Shown piece by piece: positions 45,794 through 54,521 of a stretch of 64,000 nucleotides of DNA (positions within the stretch are counted from its first letter, which is position 1; each line of letters begins with the position of its first letter). Source of the DNA: Shewanella carassii (lineage in GTDB: Bacteria > Pseudomonadota > Gammaproteobacteria > Enterobacterales > Shewanellaceae). The notes beneath the pieces were generated by a model. That model had not been told where the DNA came from, ran no database searches, and saw nothing but the letters and a program-made list of their open reading frames with translations. A program made the position numbers and the translations under genes. The stretch is from the NCBI RefSeq assembly GCF_002777975.1, contig NZ_NGVS01000006.1, positions 466,203 to 530,202 on the forward strand. The letters run 5' to 3'.

Positions 45794-46311
45794 ATGCTGA
45801 TTCCTTGTTGGTCGAGTTGAGTGGGCAGTTGTTCACCCCGGGTGAGCAGCTCTATCTCCCTTTGCTGTACCCAAAGCCAGAGTTGCCAAAGTTGTTGATC
45901 GGTCGGGTCTTGTTTTAGTGCCTGGAATATCTGCGTGGCGGCTTCCCTGAGTTCATCTATGCCGCGACTGAGCGGCGTGGTCATGCTGACCTTTTGCCAT
46001 TGGCCGAAATTGACACTGGCTTCCAGTTGTTTCACCTGTTGTTGGTGTTGATACTGCAACTGCTCCAGCATGGCCAGCATCTGTGGGTCGACGCGGCTTT
46101 GGGTTTGTTGCAATCCCTGATAGCCGAGCAGAGACACCAACAGCAGGCTGCAGGCGATAGCCAGATTGCGCCAGCCGTTGCTGGATTTTGCGGCCTTGGG
46201 TGGCTGAGATTGTTCCAGCCTGGCGGCGATTTCAGGCCAGAGGTCGCGCTCGGGTGTTTTTTCCCGTGGCAGTTGTTCTATCAGTTGTTCCAATGTTGGC
46301 TGCTTGTTCAT
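45790..46311 (-). CDS. putative anti-sigma factor, single-pass membrane protein
   Basis: A 173-residue protein. Residues ~5-35 (TLEQLIEQLPREKTPERDLW) precede a membrane helix at about 48-64 (LAIACSLLLVSLLGYQGL) and a helical glutamine-rich periplasmic part (LEQLQYQHQQQVKQLEASVN). No zinc-finger HxxxCxxC is seen, so anti-sigma function is inferred from position: it overlaps the ECF sigma gene by 4 bases on one side and the DUF4097 gene on the other. It could instead be a membrane partner of the DUF4097 protein. Confidence 0.65.
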   Translation of the reverse strand: MNKQPTLEQLIEQLPREKTPERDLWPEIAARLEQSQPPKAAKSSNGWRNLAIACSLLLVSLLGYQGLQQTQSRVDPQMLAMLEQLQYQHQQQVKQLEASVNFGQWQKVSMTTPLSRGIDELREAATQIFQALKQDPTDQQLWQLWLWVQQREIELLTRGEQLPTQLDQQGISI

Positions 46312-46865
46312 GACAACATCTCCTGAAGCAAGTTTCTTGCCCTGTGGTACTGCGCCTTGCTGGTGCCGGTACTTGTGCCCATCATGGCGGCTATCTCTTC
46401 ATGGCTGTAGCCCTCAATGGCAAACAGCACAAACACGACTCTGGCCCGCTCGGGTAACTTGAGGATCTTGCGCTCCAACACAGAGGTTTCCTCCGTGTGG
46501 GTTGTGGTCGACTCTTCTGTGTCTGCCTCTGTGGTCACCGGCAGAAATCTGGCCCAGAAGCTGCGCTGCTTCTTCAAACTGCTCAATGCCTGATTGACGC
46601 TCAGGCTGTGCAGCCAGGTACTGAATTTGCTTTCACCGCGGAATTGGTCCAGCTTCTCCCAGGCACGGATAAAGCAGTCCTGGGTCATCTCTTCTGCCAG
46701 TGGCACCTGGCCGGCCAGGCGCAAACACAGTGCATAGACTCTGCCATGGTGCAGGCGGTAGAGCTCGGCGAAGGCAAGCTTGTCCCCCAAACGGGCACGC
46801 TGCACCAGCGGGAAGTCCACTTCTTGCTGGTATCTGGTTTCTGTCAGCTGCGGGCTGGCATTCAC
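46308..46865 (-). CDS. ECF-family RNA polymerase sigma factor
   Basis: A 185-residue sigma factor. Region 2 is FAELYRLHHGRVYALCLRLA, then EEMTQDCFIRAWEKLDQFRG and FSTWLHSLSVNQAL; region 4 is LPERARVVFVLFAIEGYSHE, then EIAAMMGTSTGTSKAQYHRA. There is no region 1 or 3. First gene of a three-gene operon with a membrane protein and a DUF4097 protein through 4-base overlaps. The regulon is unknown; self-regulation is usual, but no -35/-10 pair was recognised upstream. Confidence 0.92.
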   Translation of the reverse strand: MNASPQLTETRYQQEVDFPLVQRARLGDKLAFAELYRLHHGRVYALCLRLAGQVPLAEEMTQDCFIRAWEKLDQFRGESKFSTWLHSLSVNQALSSLKKQRSFWARFLPVTTEADTEESTTTHTEETSVLERKILKLPERARVVFVLFAIEGYSHEEIAAMMGTSTGTSKAQYHRARNLLQEMLS

Positions 46866-47462
46866 TGGGCTGTCCTTAATGGTTTGGGCGAGTCATGGTA
46901 ATTGGATAGTTTGACCCGCTTAAAAGGTTTAAAAACAATTGAAAAAATCTTTGATATTTTTCCTGGAACCTTGGTTTGTAGGCTAATCCTAAATCAAGAG
47001 GTTGATTTATTGGCCGCGCCTTCATGGCGGGTTTGATTATGCCTTATCTTGCTGTTGCGCTCGAAACTTGTCGGTTTCCTAAGAGTCTTGCAGGCATGGG
47101 ACGAGGCAGAATTCGAGGAGGTATCGCATTTTCTGTATGACCTTTCATTTGAGCCGCGCCAATCCCAACAATCCCAAGGCATGAACATAGGGCTTGGTAA
47201 TCTGTAAAAACGCCCCTCAAGAGTGATGGACTGCTGGCGTGCCAATGGAAAGCGATACTGTTCTTGTGAACGGGGGCGATTACGCAAATTTTGACTTGGT
47301 TAATAACTTTTTTGCCATGTAGTAGGACAATGGGGGTGTTTTTCAAGAGGTTAATCATTGACAATATGGGTTAACATTTTTGTTGCCTGTTTAACTCTGC
47401 TGACATGGAAACAGAATTGCGACTATTTTTTTAGAGTGATTGTTTTTTATTGAGGTAACACC
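46866..47462. other. 597-base intergenic region, unassigned
   Basis: It contains the promoters of the divergent ECF operon and chemoreceptor gene. The part 47040-47370 keeps open minus-strand frames of 97 and 106 codons, but neither has a ribosome site or a recognisable domain. It may be an old mobile or repeat fragment. A low-GC stretch lies near 47380-47460. Confidence 0.4.
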
Positions 47463-49325
47463 ATGCTTATTCGCCACAAGTTGTTGCTGAGTGCCGCTGT
47501 TTCCATTGGCGCCTTGATACTGATGTTTATATTGCAACAGTATTCCAGCTCGGTGCAGACAGAGCTGTCCATCGCCATTCAAAAAGTGGTTGAACTGGAC
47601 AAAGAAGTATTAAGCATGCGCAAAAATGAGAAGGATTTTTTTGGCCGCTTGGATCTCAAGTATGTTGAGGTGCACCAGCAGGAAGCACAGGCCACGGCGC
47701 AGAAGATGAAAGAGTTGGCGGGGATTTTTAAAGAGTACAATCTCCCGGAAGCGCCGATAAACAGCTTTAATCAAGATTTTGCCAGTTATCTGCGGTTGTT
47801 TGCCGAAGTGGTGAAATTGCAACAGGAGATAGGCCTGGATCCCAAGAGTGGTCTTTATGGTGAATTACGTTCTGCGGTGCACAATGTTGAGACCCTGGTG
47901 GCTGAGAATGAAACACCCGAATTGATGGTGTTGATGTTGCAACTGAGACGCAACGAGAAAGATTTTATGTTGCGGCGGGATCTCAGTTACCTGACCAGAT
48001 TTGACGCTAACATTGAACGCTTCAACGAGACACTCGATGCCAGTTTGCTGGACTTCAGTGTCCGTAACAATATTCAGCAACTGATGGGCAAGTACCAGCA
48101 GAGCTTCAAGAGTTTAGTGGCCAAGGAGCAGGAGTTGGGGCTCGATGAGTCCAAGGGCAAGATGGGACAGCTGCGTGAGGCGATTTTTGCCACTGAAACC
48201 TCATCGACCAAGTTACGTGAATTGGCATTGGCGGAAGTCAAGAGTGAGGAAAGAAGTAGCTTTGTGCTGGGTTTGGCACTATTTGGACTCATAGCACTTC
48301 TGTTGGTGATTAGCACTGTGGTGATCATTCGCAGCATCATGGGGCCGGTCGAGCGTATTACTGGGGTCATATCCCGCATCGAACGGCAAAAAGATCTATC
48401 ACTGCGCTGTGAAGTTGGCTCCAATGATGAACTGGGCATGATAGGACGCCACTTCAACAGTATGGTGGGCAGTTTCCAGCAGTTGATAGAACAGGTTATC
48501 GAATCAGTGGATGCCATGCGCCATTCCTGTGAAGAGCTGTCCCGCAACGCCATCAGCGCTTCGGAAGGCGTGGCGAAGCAGCTGAACGAAACCGATATGG
48601 TTGCGACGGCGATCACCGAGATGGGCGCTACCATAGACGAGATTGCCAAGAATACTGAATTGGCTGCGGGCAAGGCCGAGCAGACCCATAATAATGCTCA
48701 GGAAGGTCAGGTTGGCGTTGAGGATACCATCAACAAGATCCAGTCTTTGGCACAGCAGTTGGATCATTCTGCCAATGTGGTCGCCGAGCTTGAAAAAGAC
48801 AGTCAAACCATAGGCAGTGTGTTGGATGTGATCCGTGGCATAGCCGAACAGACCAATCTGCTGGCACTGAATGCCGCCATTGAGGCGGCCCGTGCCGGTG
48901 AGCAGGGCCGAGGCTTCGCGGTAGTGGCCGATGAGGTGCGCAGCTTGGCGATGCGAACTCAAGAGTCGACCGAAGAGATTGCCAGCATCATTCAAACTCT
49001 GCAGAGCCGTACCCATTCGATAGTGGATATTATGGAGCAGAGCCAGAAGCAGGGTGGTGAGAGCGCTCAGCAGGCGGCCAGTGCCGGCACCTTGCTTGCG
49101 CAGATCAATGCCGATGTCACCAATATCATGGATATGAGCACTCAGATTGCCGCCGCCATAGAAGAGCAGAGTATGGTGGCTGCAGAGGTGAATAAGAATG
49201 TGGTGGTGATCCGTGATATTGCCGAAGAATCATCGCAGGCGGCAGAAGAAAATGCCACGGCATCCGATGAGGTTCGTCGCCGCGCCGATTATCTGCATCA
49301 GGCTGTGAGTCAATTCAAAATCTAG
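47463..49325 (+). CDS. methyl-accepting chemotaxis protein with HBM-type sensor
   Basis: A 620-residue receptor. The periplasmic part after the first membrane helix ([20 protein letters not shown]) carries two copies of the motif RxNEKDFxxRxDxxY ([17 protein letters not shown] near 53 and [19 protein letters not shown] near 160), the mark of the helical bimodular (HBM) domain that binds organic acids such as TCA intermediates in known members. A second membrane helix ([20 protein letters not shown]), HAMP, and the cytosolic signalling tip [20 protein letters not shown] follow. Ligand uncertain. Ends at a clear terminator. Confidence 0.92.
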   Translation: MLIRHKLLLSAAVSIGALILMFILQQYSSSVQTELSIAIQKVVELDKEVLSMRKNEKDFFGRLDLKYVEVHQQEAQATAQKMKELAGIFKEYNLPEAPINSFNQDFASYLRLFAEVVKLQQEIGLDPKSGLYGELRSAVHNVETLVAENETPELMVLMLQLRRNEKDFMLRRDLSYLTRFDANIERFNETLDASLLDFSVRNNIQQLMGKYQQSFKSLVAKEQELGLDESKGKMGQLREAIFATETSSTKLRELALAEVKSEERSSFVLGLALFGLIALLLVISTVVIIRSIMGPVERITGVISRIERQKDLSLRCEVGSNDELGMIGRHFNSMVGSFQQLIEQVIESVDAMRHSCEELSRNAISASEGVAKQLNETDMVATAITEMGATIDEIAKNTELAAGKAEQTHNNAQEGQVGVEDTINKIQSLAQQLDHSANVVAELEKDSQTIGSVLDVIRGIAEQTNLLALNAAIEAARAGEQGRGFAVVADEVRSLAMRTQESTEEIASIIQTLQSRTHSIVDIMEQSQKQGGESAQQAASAGTLLAQINADVTNIMDMSTQIAAAIEEQSMVAAEVNKNVVVIRDIAEESSQAAEENATASDEVRRRADYLHQAVSQFKI

Positions 49326-49342
49326 CTATCCAGGCTCAGATG

Positions 49343-49372
49343 AAAAACCGCGGCATGTCCGCGGTTTTGTTT
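49343..49372 (+). terminator. rho-independent terminator after the HBM chemoreceptor
   Basis: AAAACCGCGG / CCGCGGTTTT with a 5-base loop, then GTTTT. Confidence 0.9.
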
Positions 49373-49492
49373 TAGTTGCTTTCGCTGACTGTTTTGACAC
49401 TGCTTTTATCGCTTTCTTTGTCTAGGATACAGACAGTTAGATACTCGCCTTGAACGACCCTTGGGCCACCTAGGGTGCTGAATCATTCAGGA

Positions 49493-49519
49493 TAAAAAAG
49501 AGGCCCCGAAGGGCCCAGA
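49493..49519 (-). terminator. rho-independent terminator for the minus-strand chemoreceptor
   Basis: Read on the minus strand, GGGCCC-ttc-GGGGCC is followed by TCTTTTTTATCC. Confidence 0.8.
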
Positions 49520-49532
49520 GGGAGAGTGGGGA

Positions 49533-51155
49533 CTAAAGCCGGAAGCGAGCCACTTCGGCGCGCATGTTTTCCGCCAGATGGCTTAAGTTGCTGACAGACT
49601 CGGTCAACTCATTGGCTGCCTGGGCCGATTGCTGGGTGATGTCGCTGATTGCCATAATGCTGCGATTGATATCTTCGGCCACGCTGCTTTGCTCTTCGGC
49701 GGCGGTAGCGATATGGGTATTGAGCTGGGCAATGGAGTCGACCGACACCACTATCTCTTTCAGGGCCTCACCGGCCATATTGGCCTTACTGTTGGCCTGT
49801 TCGACCTGGGTGATGCCTTGCTCCATGGCGGTTACGGCCTCCTGCACACCTGTTTGCAGGGTGGCTATCATGGATTCAATCTCCTGGGTTGAGCTGTGGG
49901 TGCGACTGGCCAGGGTTCTGACCTCGTCGGCCACCACGGCAAAGCCTCGGCCCTGCTCGCCGGCACGGGCCGCCTCAATGGCGGCGTTCAGTGCCAGCAG
50001 ATTGGTTTGCTCGGCAATACCCTTAATCACATCCAGTACTCTACCTATGTTTTGGCTTTCATTGGCCAGATGAGTGATCACCTGCGCCGTACCCTGAATT
50101 TGTGCGGAAAGCGCCACCATGCTGGCTATCGACTCTTGCACTATCACATCGCCATTGGCAGCACTGGCATCGGCGCTACGAGCCGAGTCGGCAGCGGCTG
50201 TGGTGCTTTGGGCTACTTCGGAGACTGTGGCGGTCATTTCATTCATGGCGGTAGCCGTCTGCTCCGTTTCGGCCTGTTGTCTGTGCATGCGCTCGTTAGT
50301 TTGTTGGGTGAAGCTGGAGAGCTCTGTCGCCGAGTCGCTGACCGTATTGGCGGCATTGGCAATATTGTTGAGTATCCCCCTGAGGTGCGAGATCACATCT
50401 CTTAAGTTATCGGATATCTGCCCCAGCTCGTCGCTATTAAAGGTTTTGAACTGCACGGTTAAGTCCGAGTCGCTGCGAATTTTTTTCAGCTGGGTGAGAA
50501 TATCGCCTATGGGTAACATGACACTGCGGTTAACCCAGACACTAAGCAGTAAGCTGGCAACAACGGCCACACTGACCAGAGAGATAAACAGCACAACGGA
50601 AGAGGAGTAAAGGTTTTGCGCCCGATCCCTTTCCTGTCTGGCGACATCCAACTGCAGGGTGACTAACTCGGCGATCTTGCCGCTGATGGGATCTATCACT
50701 TGATAGAGCGGCATGATCTCCTGGTTGAGTTGCCCCTCAATATTGCCGCTCATGGTAGCCAATCGATTTTGCAGACGTTTTATTTGCTCATCGGCAGGAA
50801 TAAACAAGCGTTTGGCCTCATTGACCAGTTGAGACTCTCTGGCGGTTAACTGAGTGGCTGTGTAGTCCTGCCATTTTTGCTTGATGCTTCTGTTGGCCTC
50901 ATTGAGTGCGGTACTGGCTTGTTCGGCGCTGAAGTCTCCAGCATTGGCCTTATTGATGGCATCGATAACGAAGACGGCGTAATCATCGCCAATAGTTTTC
51001 AGATCTTTGAGTGGTACAACCCGGTCGCTATAGATGTTTTCTACCCCAGAGTCGATTTTGTTCATGATATTGATGGCAATACCGCACAGTAGCAGCATCA
51101 AGAGAAGTGGCACGGCCATACCGAGCAACATCTTGTGTTTCAGTTGTAACTTCAT
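49533..51155 (-). CDS. methyl-accepting chemotaxis protein (4-helix-bundle sensor)
   Basis: A 540-residue receptor: N-terminal membrane helix (MLLGMAVPLLLMLLLCGIAI), a periplasmic 4HB_MCP-type helix bundle of about 150 residues (NEANRSIKQKWQDYTATQLT), second membrane helix (SSVVLFISLVSVAVVASLLL), HAMP (WVNRSVMLPIGDILTQLKKI), and the cytosolic signalling domain with [20 protein letters not shown]. It is convergent with the HBM receptor but on the other strand and not closely similar outside the signalling tip. Ligand unknown. It has its own terminator and no cotranscribed chemotaxis genes. Confidence 0.92.
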   Translation of the reverse strand: MKLQLKHKMLLGMAVPLLLMLLLCGIAINIMNKIDSGVENIYSDRVVPLKDLKTIGDDYAVFVIDAINKANAGDFSAEQASTALNEANRSIKQKWQDYTATQLTARESQLVNEAKRLFIPADEQIKRLQNRLATMSGNIEGQLNQEIMPLYQVIDPISGKIAELVTLQLDVARQERDRAQNLYSSSVVLFISLVSVAVVASLLLSVWVNRSVMLPIGDILTQLKKIRSDSDLTVQFKTFNSDELGQISDNLRDVISHLRGILNNIANAANTVSDSATELSSFTQQTNERMHRQQAETEQTATAMNEMTATVSEVAQSTTAAADSARSADASAANGDVIVQESIASMVALSAQIQGTAQVITHLANESQNIGRVLDVIKGIAEQTNLLALNAAIEAARAGEQGRGFAVVADEVRTLASRTHSSTQEIESMIATLQTGVQEAVTAMEQGITQVEQANSKANMAGEALKEIVVSVDSIAQLNTHIATAAEEQSSVAEDINRSIMAISDITQQSAQAANELTESVSNLSHLAENMRAEVARFRL

Positions 51156-51286
51156 GCTTGAGAACCTTAGTCCAGAAGGGAACTTGTCCTTGGATTAGGC
51201 CCTGTCATTCCAATTTGTTGAGCCATACAAAAGGTATAGCAAAAAAGTATCGGACGTGTGATACGGGGGAGGGGAGTAAATTTTAG

Positions 51287-51316
51287 ATACAAAAAAACCT
51301 CGCATTCGCGAGGTTT
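51287..51316 (-). terminator. terminator of the tRNA operon
   Basis: On the minus strand AAACCTCGC / GCGAGGTTT with a T run of seven follows the last tRNA-Leu. Confidence 0.88.
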
Positions 51317-51323
51317 AAATGAT

Positions 51324-51410
51324 TGGTACAGGTGAGAAGACTTGAACTTCCACGCCCGTGAGGGCACCAGCACCTGAAGCTGGCGTGTCTACCAATTCCA
51401 CCACACCTGC
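51324..51410 (-). tRNA. tRNA-Leu(CAG), copy 8 in transcription order
   Basis: An 87-base class II tRNA with encoded CCA. Anticodon stem CCAGC / GCTGG around loop TTCAGGT gives anticodon CAG. Variable arm TGCCCTCACGGGCGT. It is identical to seven other copies. The last of the array before the terminator. Confidence 0.97.
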
Positions 51411-51443
51411 ACTGTTTTCATTTCGACTCTTTAATGTGTTAAT

Positions 51444-51530
51444 TGGTACAGGTGAGAAGACTTGAACTTCCACGCCCGTGAGGGCACCAGCACCTGAAGC
51501 TGGCGTGTCTACCAATTCCACCACACCTGC
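51444..51530 (-). tRNA. tRNA-Leu(CAG), copy 7
   Basis: Identical to 51324-51410. The 33-base spacers on both sides are the same as those between copies 3 to 8 (period 120). Confidence 0.97.
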
Positions 51531-51563
51531 ACTGTTTTCATTTCGACTCTTTAATGTGTTAAT

Positions 51564-51650
51564 TGGTACAGGTGAGAAGACTTGAACTTCCACGCCCGTG
51601 AGGGCACCAGCACCTGAAGCTGGCGTGTCTACCAATTCCACCACACCTGC
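51564..51650 (-). tRNA. tRNA-Leu(CAG), copy 6
   Basis: Identical to the other copies, in the 120-base repeat. Confidence 0.97.
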
Positions 51651-51683
51651 ACTGTTTTCATTTCGACTCTTTAATGTGTTAAT

Positions 51684-51770
51684 TGGTACAGGTGAGAAGA
51701 CTTGAACTTCCACGCCCGTGAGGGCACCAGCACCTGAAGCTGGCGTGTCTACCAATTCCACCACACCTGC
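51684..51770 (-). tRNA. tRNA-Leu(CAG), copy 5
   Basis: Identical to the other copies, in the 120-base repeat. Confidence 0.97.
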
Positions 51771-51803
51771 ACTGTTTTCATTTCGACTCTTTAATGTGTT
51801 AAT

Positions 51804-51890
51804 TGGTACAGGTGAGAAGACTTGAACTTCCACGCCCGTGAGGGCACCAGCACCTGAAGCTGGCGTGTCTACCAATTCCACCACACCTGC
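51804..51890 (-). tRNA. tRNA-Leu(CAG), copy 4
   Basis: Identical to the other copies, in the 120-base repeat. Confidence 0.97.
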
Positions 51891-51923
51891 ACTGTTTTCA
51901 TTTCGACTCTTTAATGTGTTAAT

Positions 51924-52010
51924 TGGTACAGGTGAGAAGACTTGAACTTCCACGCCCGTGAGGGCACCAGCACCTGAAGCTGGCGTGTCTACCAATTCCA
52001 CCACACCTGC
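51924..52010 (-). tRNA. tRNA-Leu(CAG), copy 3
   Basis: Identical sequence. The upstream side (52011-52050) has the longer 40-base spacer, shared with the spacer between copies 1 and 2. Confidence 0.97.
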
Positions 52011-52050
52011 ACATTGAGAGTCTAACGTACAGCTAACTATTATTGCAAAG

Positions 52051-52137
52051 TGGTACAGGTGAGAAGACTTGAACTTCCACGCCCGTGAGGGCACCAGCAC
52101 CTGAAGCTGGCGTGTCTACCAATTCCACCACACCTGC
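52051..52137 (-). tRNA. tRNA-Leu(CAG), copy 2
   Basis: Identical sequence, with 40-base spacers (52011-52050 and 52138-52177) on both sides, period 127. Confidence 0.97.
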
Positions 52138-52177
52138 ACATTGAGAGTCTAACGTACAGCTAACTATTATTGCAAAG

Positions 52178-52264
52178 TGGTACAGGTGAGAAGACTTGAA
52201 CTTCCACGCCCGTGAGGGCACCAGCACCTGAAGCTGGCGTGTCTACCAATTCCACCACACCTGC
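52178..52264 (-). tRNA. tRNA-Leu(CAG), copy 1
   Basis: Identical sequence. The first leucine tRNA after tRNA-Phe, separated by a 52-base unique spacer. Confidence 0.97.
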
Positions 52265-52316
52265 ACTGTACTGCCTTGCAATTTTCTCAGTCGCCTGAGC
52301 ACCTTAAAGTTGAAGG

Positions 52317-52392
52317 TGGTGCCCGAACCCGGAATCGAACCAGGGACACGCGGATTTTCAATCCGCTGCTCTACCAACTGAGCTATTCGGGC
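52317..52392 (-). tRNA. tRNA-Phe(GAA)
   Basis: A 76-base tRNA with encoded CCA. Anticodon stem GCGGA / TCCGC around TTGAAAA gives anticodon GAA; acceptor stem GCCCGAA / TTCGGGC. It is the first gene of the operon, 10 bases after the -10 box. Confidence 0.97.
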
Positions 52393-52402
52393 GACGGCGT
52401 GC

Positions 52403-52431
52403 ATTAAAAGACTTTTACGGTTTTGAGTCAA
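52403..52431 (-). promoter_or_regulatory. promoter of the tRNA-Phe/tRNA-Leu operon
   Basis: On the minus strand TTGACT (52431-52426), a 17-base spacer and TTTAAT (52408-52403) precede a GC-rich discriminator (GCACGCCGTC), a typical strong stable-RNA promoter with stringent-control-type discriminator. The rest of 52432-52627 shows nothing definite. Confidence 0.85.
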
Positions 52432-52627
52432 CTCTTTTCTGAGAAATATTTAAAAACGAGGCTCGTTTGAGTAAGTTTTGCTCGAAAAGACGCATATTGT
52501 TTAGCTTTTGAACGAAAGCCGCGTCATTGCTGGGTTAGGGGGAAATTAACTCAACCGAAAACCTGGTCGACAAAAGCGGGGCTTGGCTATTTAAGGCAAA
52601 GTGCTTTTTACTTTTCCCGGAAAACAA

Positions 52628-52660
52628 AACGCCCCACATTGATGTGGGGCGTTGGGAGGG
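52628..52660 (-). terminator. rho-independent terminator of bamD
   Basis: AACGCCCCACA / TGTGGGGCGTT with a 4-base loop, followed on the minus strand by TTGTTTTCC, 9 bases after the bamD stop. Confidence 0.88.
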
Positions 52661-52661
52661 A

Positions 52662-53423
52662 TTAATCCTTGAGGAGGTCATTCCCCGGATAGTTGGCTCG
52701 CATGACTGTGAGTACATGCTGTTTCAGTTGTTCCTGACCCAACTCACCATAGGCGGTGGCCATGATCTCGAGCGCGCGTTCTATCGATGGAGTGCCGGGA
52801 TAGGTTTCCATCACCGACTGAGCCCTGATGGCGGCAGCGCTCCAGGCATTCATCTTCAGATAGTATTCGGCCACCTTAACCGAATACAGCGCCAGACGAT
52901 TCTTCAGGTGCTGCATTCTCTTCTGGGCGTCGGCCGCATACTTGCTGTTGGGATAGGTCTTGAGCAGGCGCTCGAAGTCCTTGAAGGCATCGAGGGCAAA
53001 TTGAGGATCCCTATCGCTTCTGTCTATATTGAGCATGTCATGAAACAGATAGTTGTCGGCCTGCATATTCACCAGTCCACGCATATAGTAGACATAGTCT
53101 ATATCCGGGTGAGTGGGGTTGAGGCGGATAAATCTGTCGATGTTGGCGACTGCCGACGGGGTATCATCCAACTTATAGTAGGCATAAATCAGATCCAGCT
53201 GAACCTGAGTCTTGTGTGGGCCAAAGGGGAAGCGGGAATCCAATGCCTCCAGTGAACGCACAGCCTTGGTATAGTTACCCAGCTCCATAGAGGTGCGGGC
53301 CTGGGAGTAGAGAACGTCCGGAGACAGCTTGCTGCTAATTAAGTCGTCTTCCGGTTTGCTGCTACAGGCCACAATGGCCAGCGAAAAAAAGGCTATGGCA
53401 GCGCCTTTGGCAATATTATGCAT
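52662..53423 (-). CDS. bamD: outer-membrane protein assembly factor BamD
   Basis: A 253-residue lipoprotein of the BAM complex, which inserts beta-barrel proteins into the outer membrane. The lipobox IVACSSK puts the lipidated cysteine near 20. Five TPR-like repeats follow, with YSQARTSMELGNYTKAVRSL, then FPFGPHKTQVQLDLIYAYYK and DPQFALDAFKDFERLLKTYP (BamD hallmark). It is divergent from rluD, the common arrangement in gamma-proteobacteria (yfiO-rluD). Confidence 0.95.
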   Translation of the reverse strand: MHNIAKGAAIAFFSLAIVACSSKPEDDLISSKLSPDVLYSQARTSMELGNYTKAVRSLEALDSRFPFGPHKTQVQLDLIYAYYKLDDTPSAVANIDRFIRLNPTHPDIDYVYYMRGLVNMQADNYLFHDMLNIDRSDRDPQFALDAFKDFERLLKTYPNSKYAADAQKRMQHLKNRLALYSVKVAEYYLKMNAWSAAAIRAQSVMETYPGTPSIERALEIMATAYGELGQEQLKQHVLTVMRANYPGNDLLKD

Positions 53424-53545
53424 ACTTGAATTCGATTCTTGAGTAAGTTGTTGTTAAGAATTTTTCCATTTCACGATAAAATGGCCGATTCCGAGTGTAC
53501 CAGAAAGTACACAGTTTTTGACCCCATTAACTGGGGACGGTTCCT

Positions 53546-54520
53546 ATGACGCAAGAGATTAATCTAAAAAGCGAGATATCAGCAACCCAAACCGGTCTGA
53601 GATTGGATCAGGCTTTGGCTGAGTTGTTTCCCGATTACTCCCGTACCAGGATCAAGGAATGGATCCTCGATGGCAAAGTGTCCGTCGATGGTACTGTGGT
53701 AAACAAGCCCAGAGAGAAGGTGTTGGAATCTCAGGAGATAGAGGTTCACGCCACCCTGGAAGAAGAGGTGCACGCCGAGGCTCAGGCTATCGATCTGAAT
53801 ATCGTCTATGAAGATGACCATATATTGGTGATCAACAAGCAGGCGGGTTTAGTGGTGCATCCCGGTGCCGGTAACAGTGACGGCACTTTGATGAATGCCC
53901 TGCTGCATCATTGCCCCGAGATAGAACATGTGCCCAGGGCCGGTATTGTCCATCGTCTCGATAAGGACACCACAGGCCTGATGGTGGTAGCCAAGACAGT
54001 TGAGGCCCAGACTCATCTGGTGGCGGCGCTGCAGGCGCGCGACATTACCCGTGAGTATGAAGCCATAGTGCTGGGCACCATGACAGCCGGTGGTACAGTG
54101 GATGAACCTATCGGGCGTCACCCGACCAAGCGTACTCATATGGCGGTGCACCACAGCGGTAAGCCGGCGGTGACTCACTATCGTGTGGCGGAAAAATTCC
54201 GTGCCCACACCCGCTTGCGCTTGAGGCTGGAAAGTGGCCGGACTCACCAAATCCGGGTGCATATGGCTCATATTGGTCATGTATTGGTGGGCGATCCCGT
54301 CTATGGTGGTCGTCCAAAACCCCCCAAGGCCGCCAGTGAAGCCTTCTTCGAAGTGCTGAAAAACTTCAAGCGCCAGGCGCTGCATGCGGTGCGACTGGAG
54401 TTGGTGCACCCCATTACCTGTGAGCTGATGAGCTGGCAGGCACCTATCCCCGAGGATATGGTCGAGCTGACCAAGGCGCTGCGTAAAGACACCGAAGAAC
54501 ATCCGCCGGAGTATCTGTAA
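53546..54520 (+). CDS. rluD: 23S rRNA pseudouridine(1911/1915/1917) synthase
   Basis: A 324-residue RluD: N-terminal S4 domain (TGLRLDQALAELFPDYSRTR) and a catalytic domain with Asp139 in IVHRLDKDTTGLMVVAKT, plus RTHQIRVHMAHIGHVLVGD. It modifies helix 69 of 23S rRNA. The ATG has GGGGACGG upstream. One base separates it from pgeF, with which it is surely cotranscribed; divergent from bamD. Confidence 0.95.
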   Translation: MTQEINLKSEISATQTGLRLDQALAELFPDYSRTRIKEWILDGKVSVDGTVVNKPREKVLESQEIEVHATLEEEVHAEAQAIDLNIVYEDDHILVINKQAGLVVHPGAGNSDGTLMNALLHHCPEIEHVPRAGIVHRLDKDTTGLMVVAKTVEAQTHLVAALQARDITREYEAIVLGTMTAGGTVDEPIGRHPTKRTHMAVHHSGKPAVTHYRVAEKFRAHTRLRLRLESGRTHQIRVHMAHIGHVLVGDPVYGGRPKPPKAASEAFFEVLKNFKRQALHAVRLELVHPITCELMSWQAPIPEDMVELTKALRKDTEEHPPEYL

Positions 54521-54521
54521 C

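Noticed and set aside
51315..52227. Long minus-strand open frames with a repeated peptide (261 and 64 codons) across the leucine tRNA genes
   Set aside because: They are translations of the tRNA genes themselves; the repeated peptide follows the repeat of the tRNA units.
51324..52264. CRISPR-like regular repeats
   Set aside because: The 87-base units fold as tRNA-Leu and the spacers are identical, not unique.
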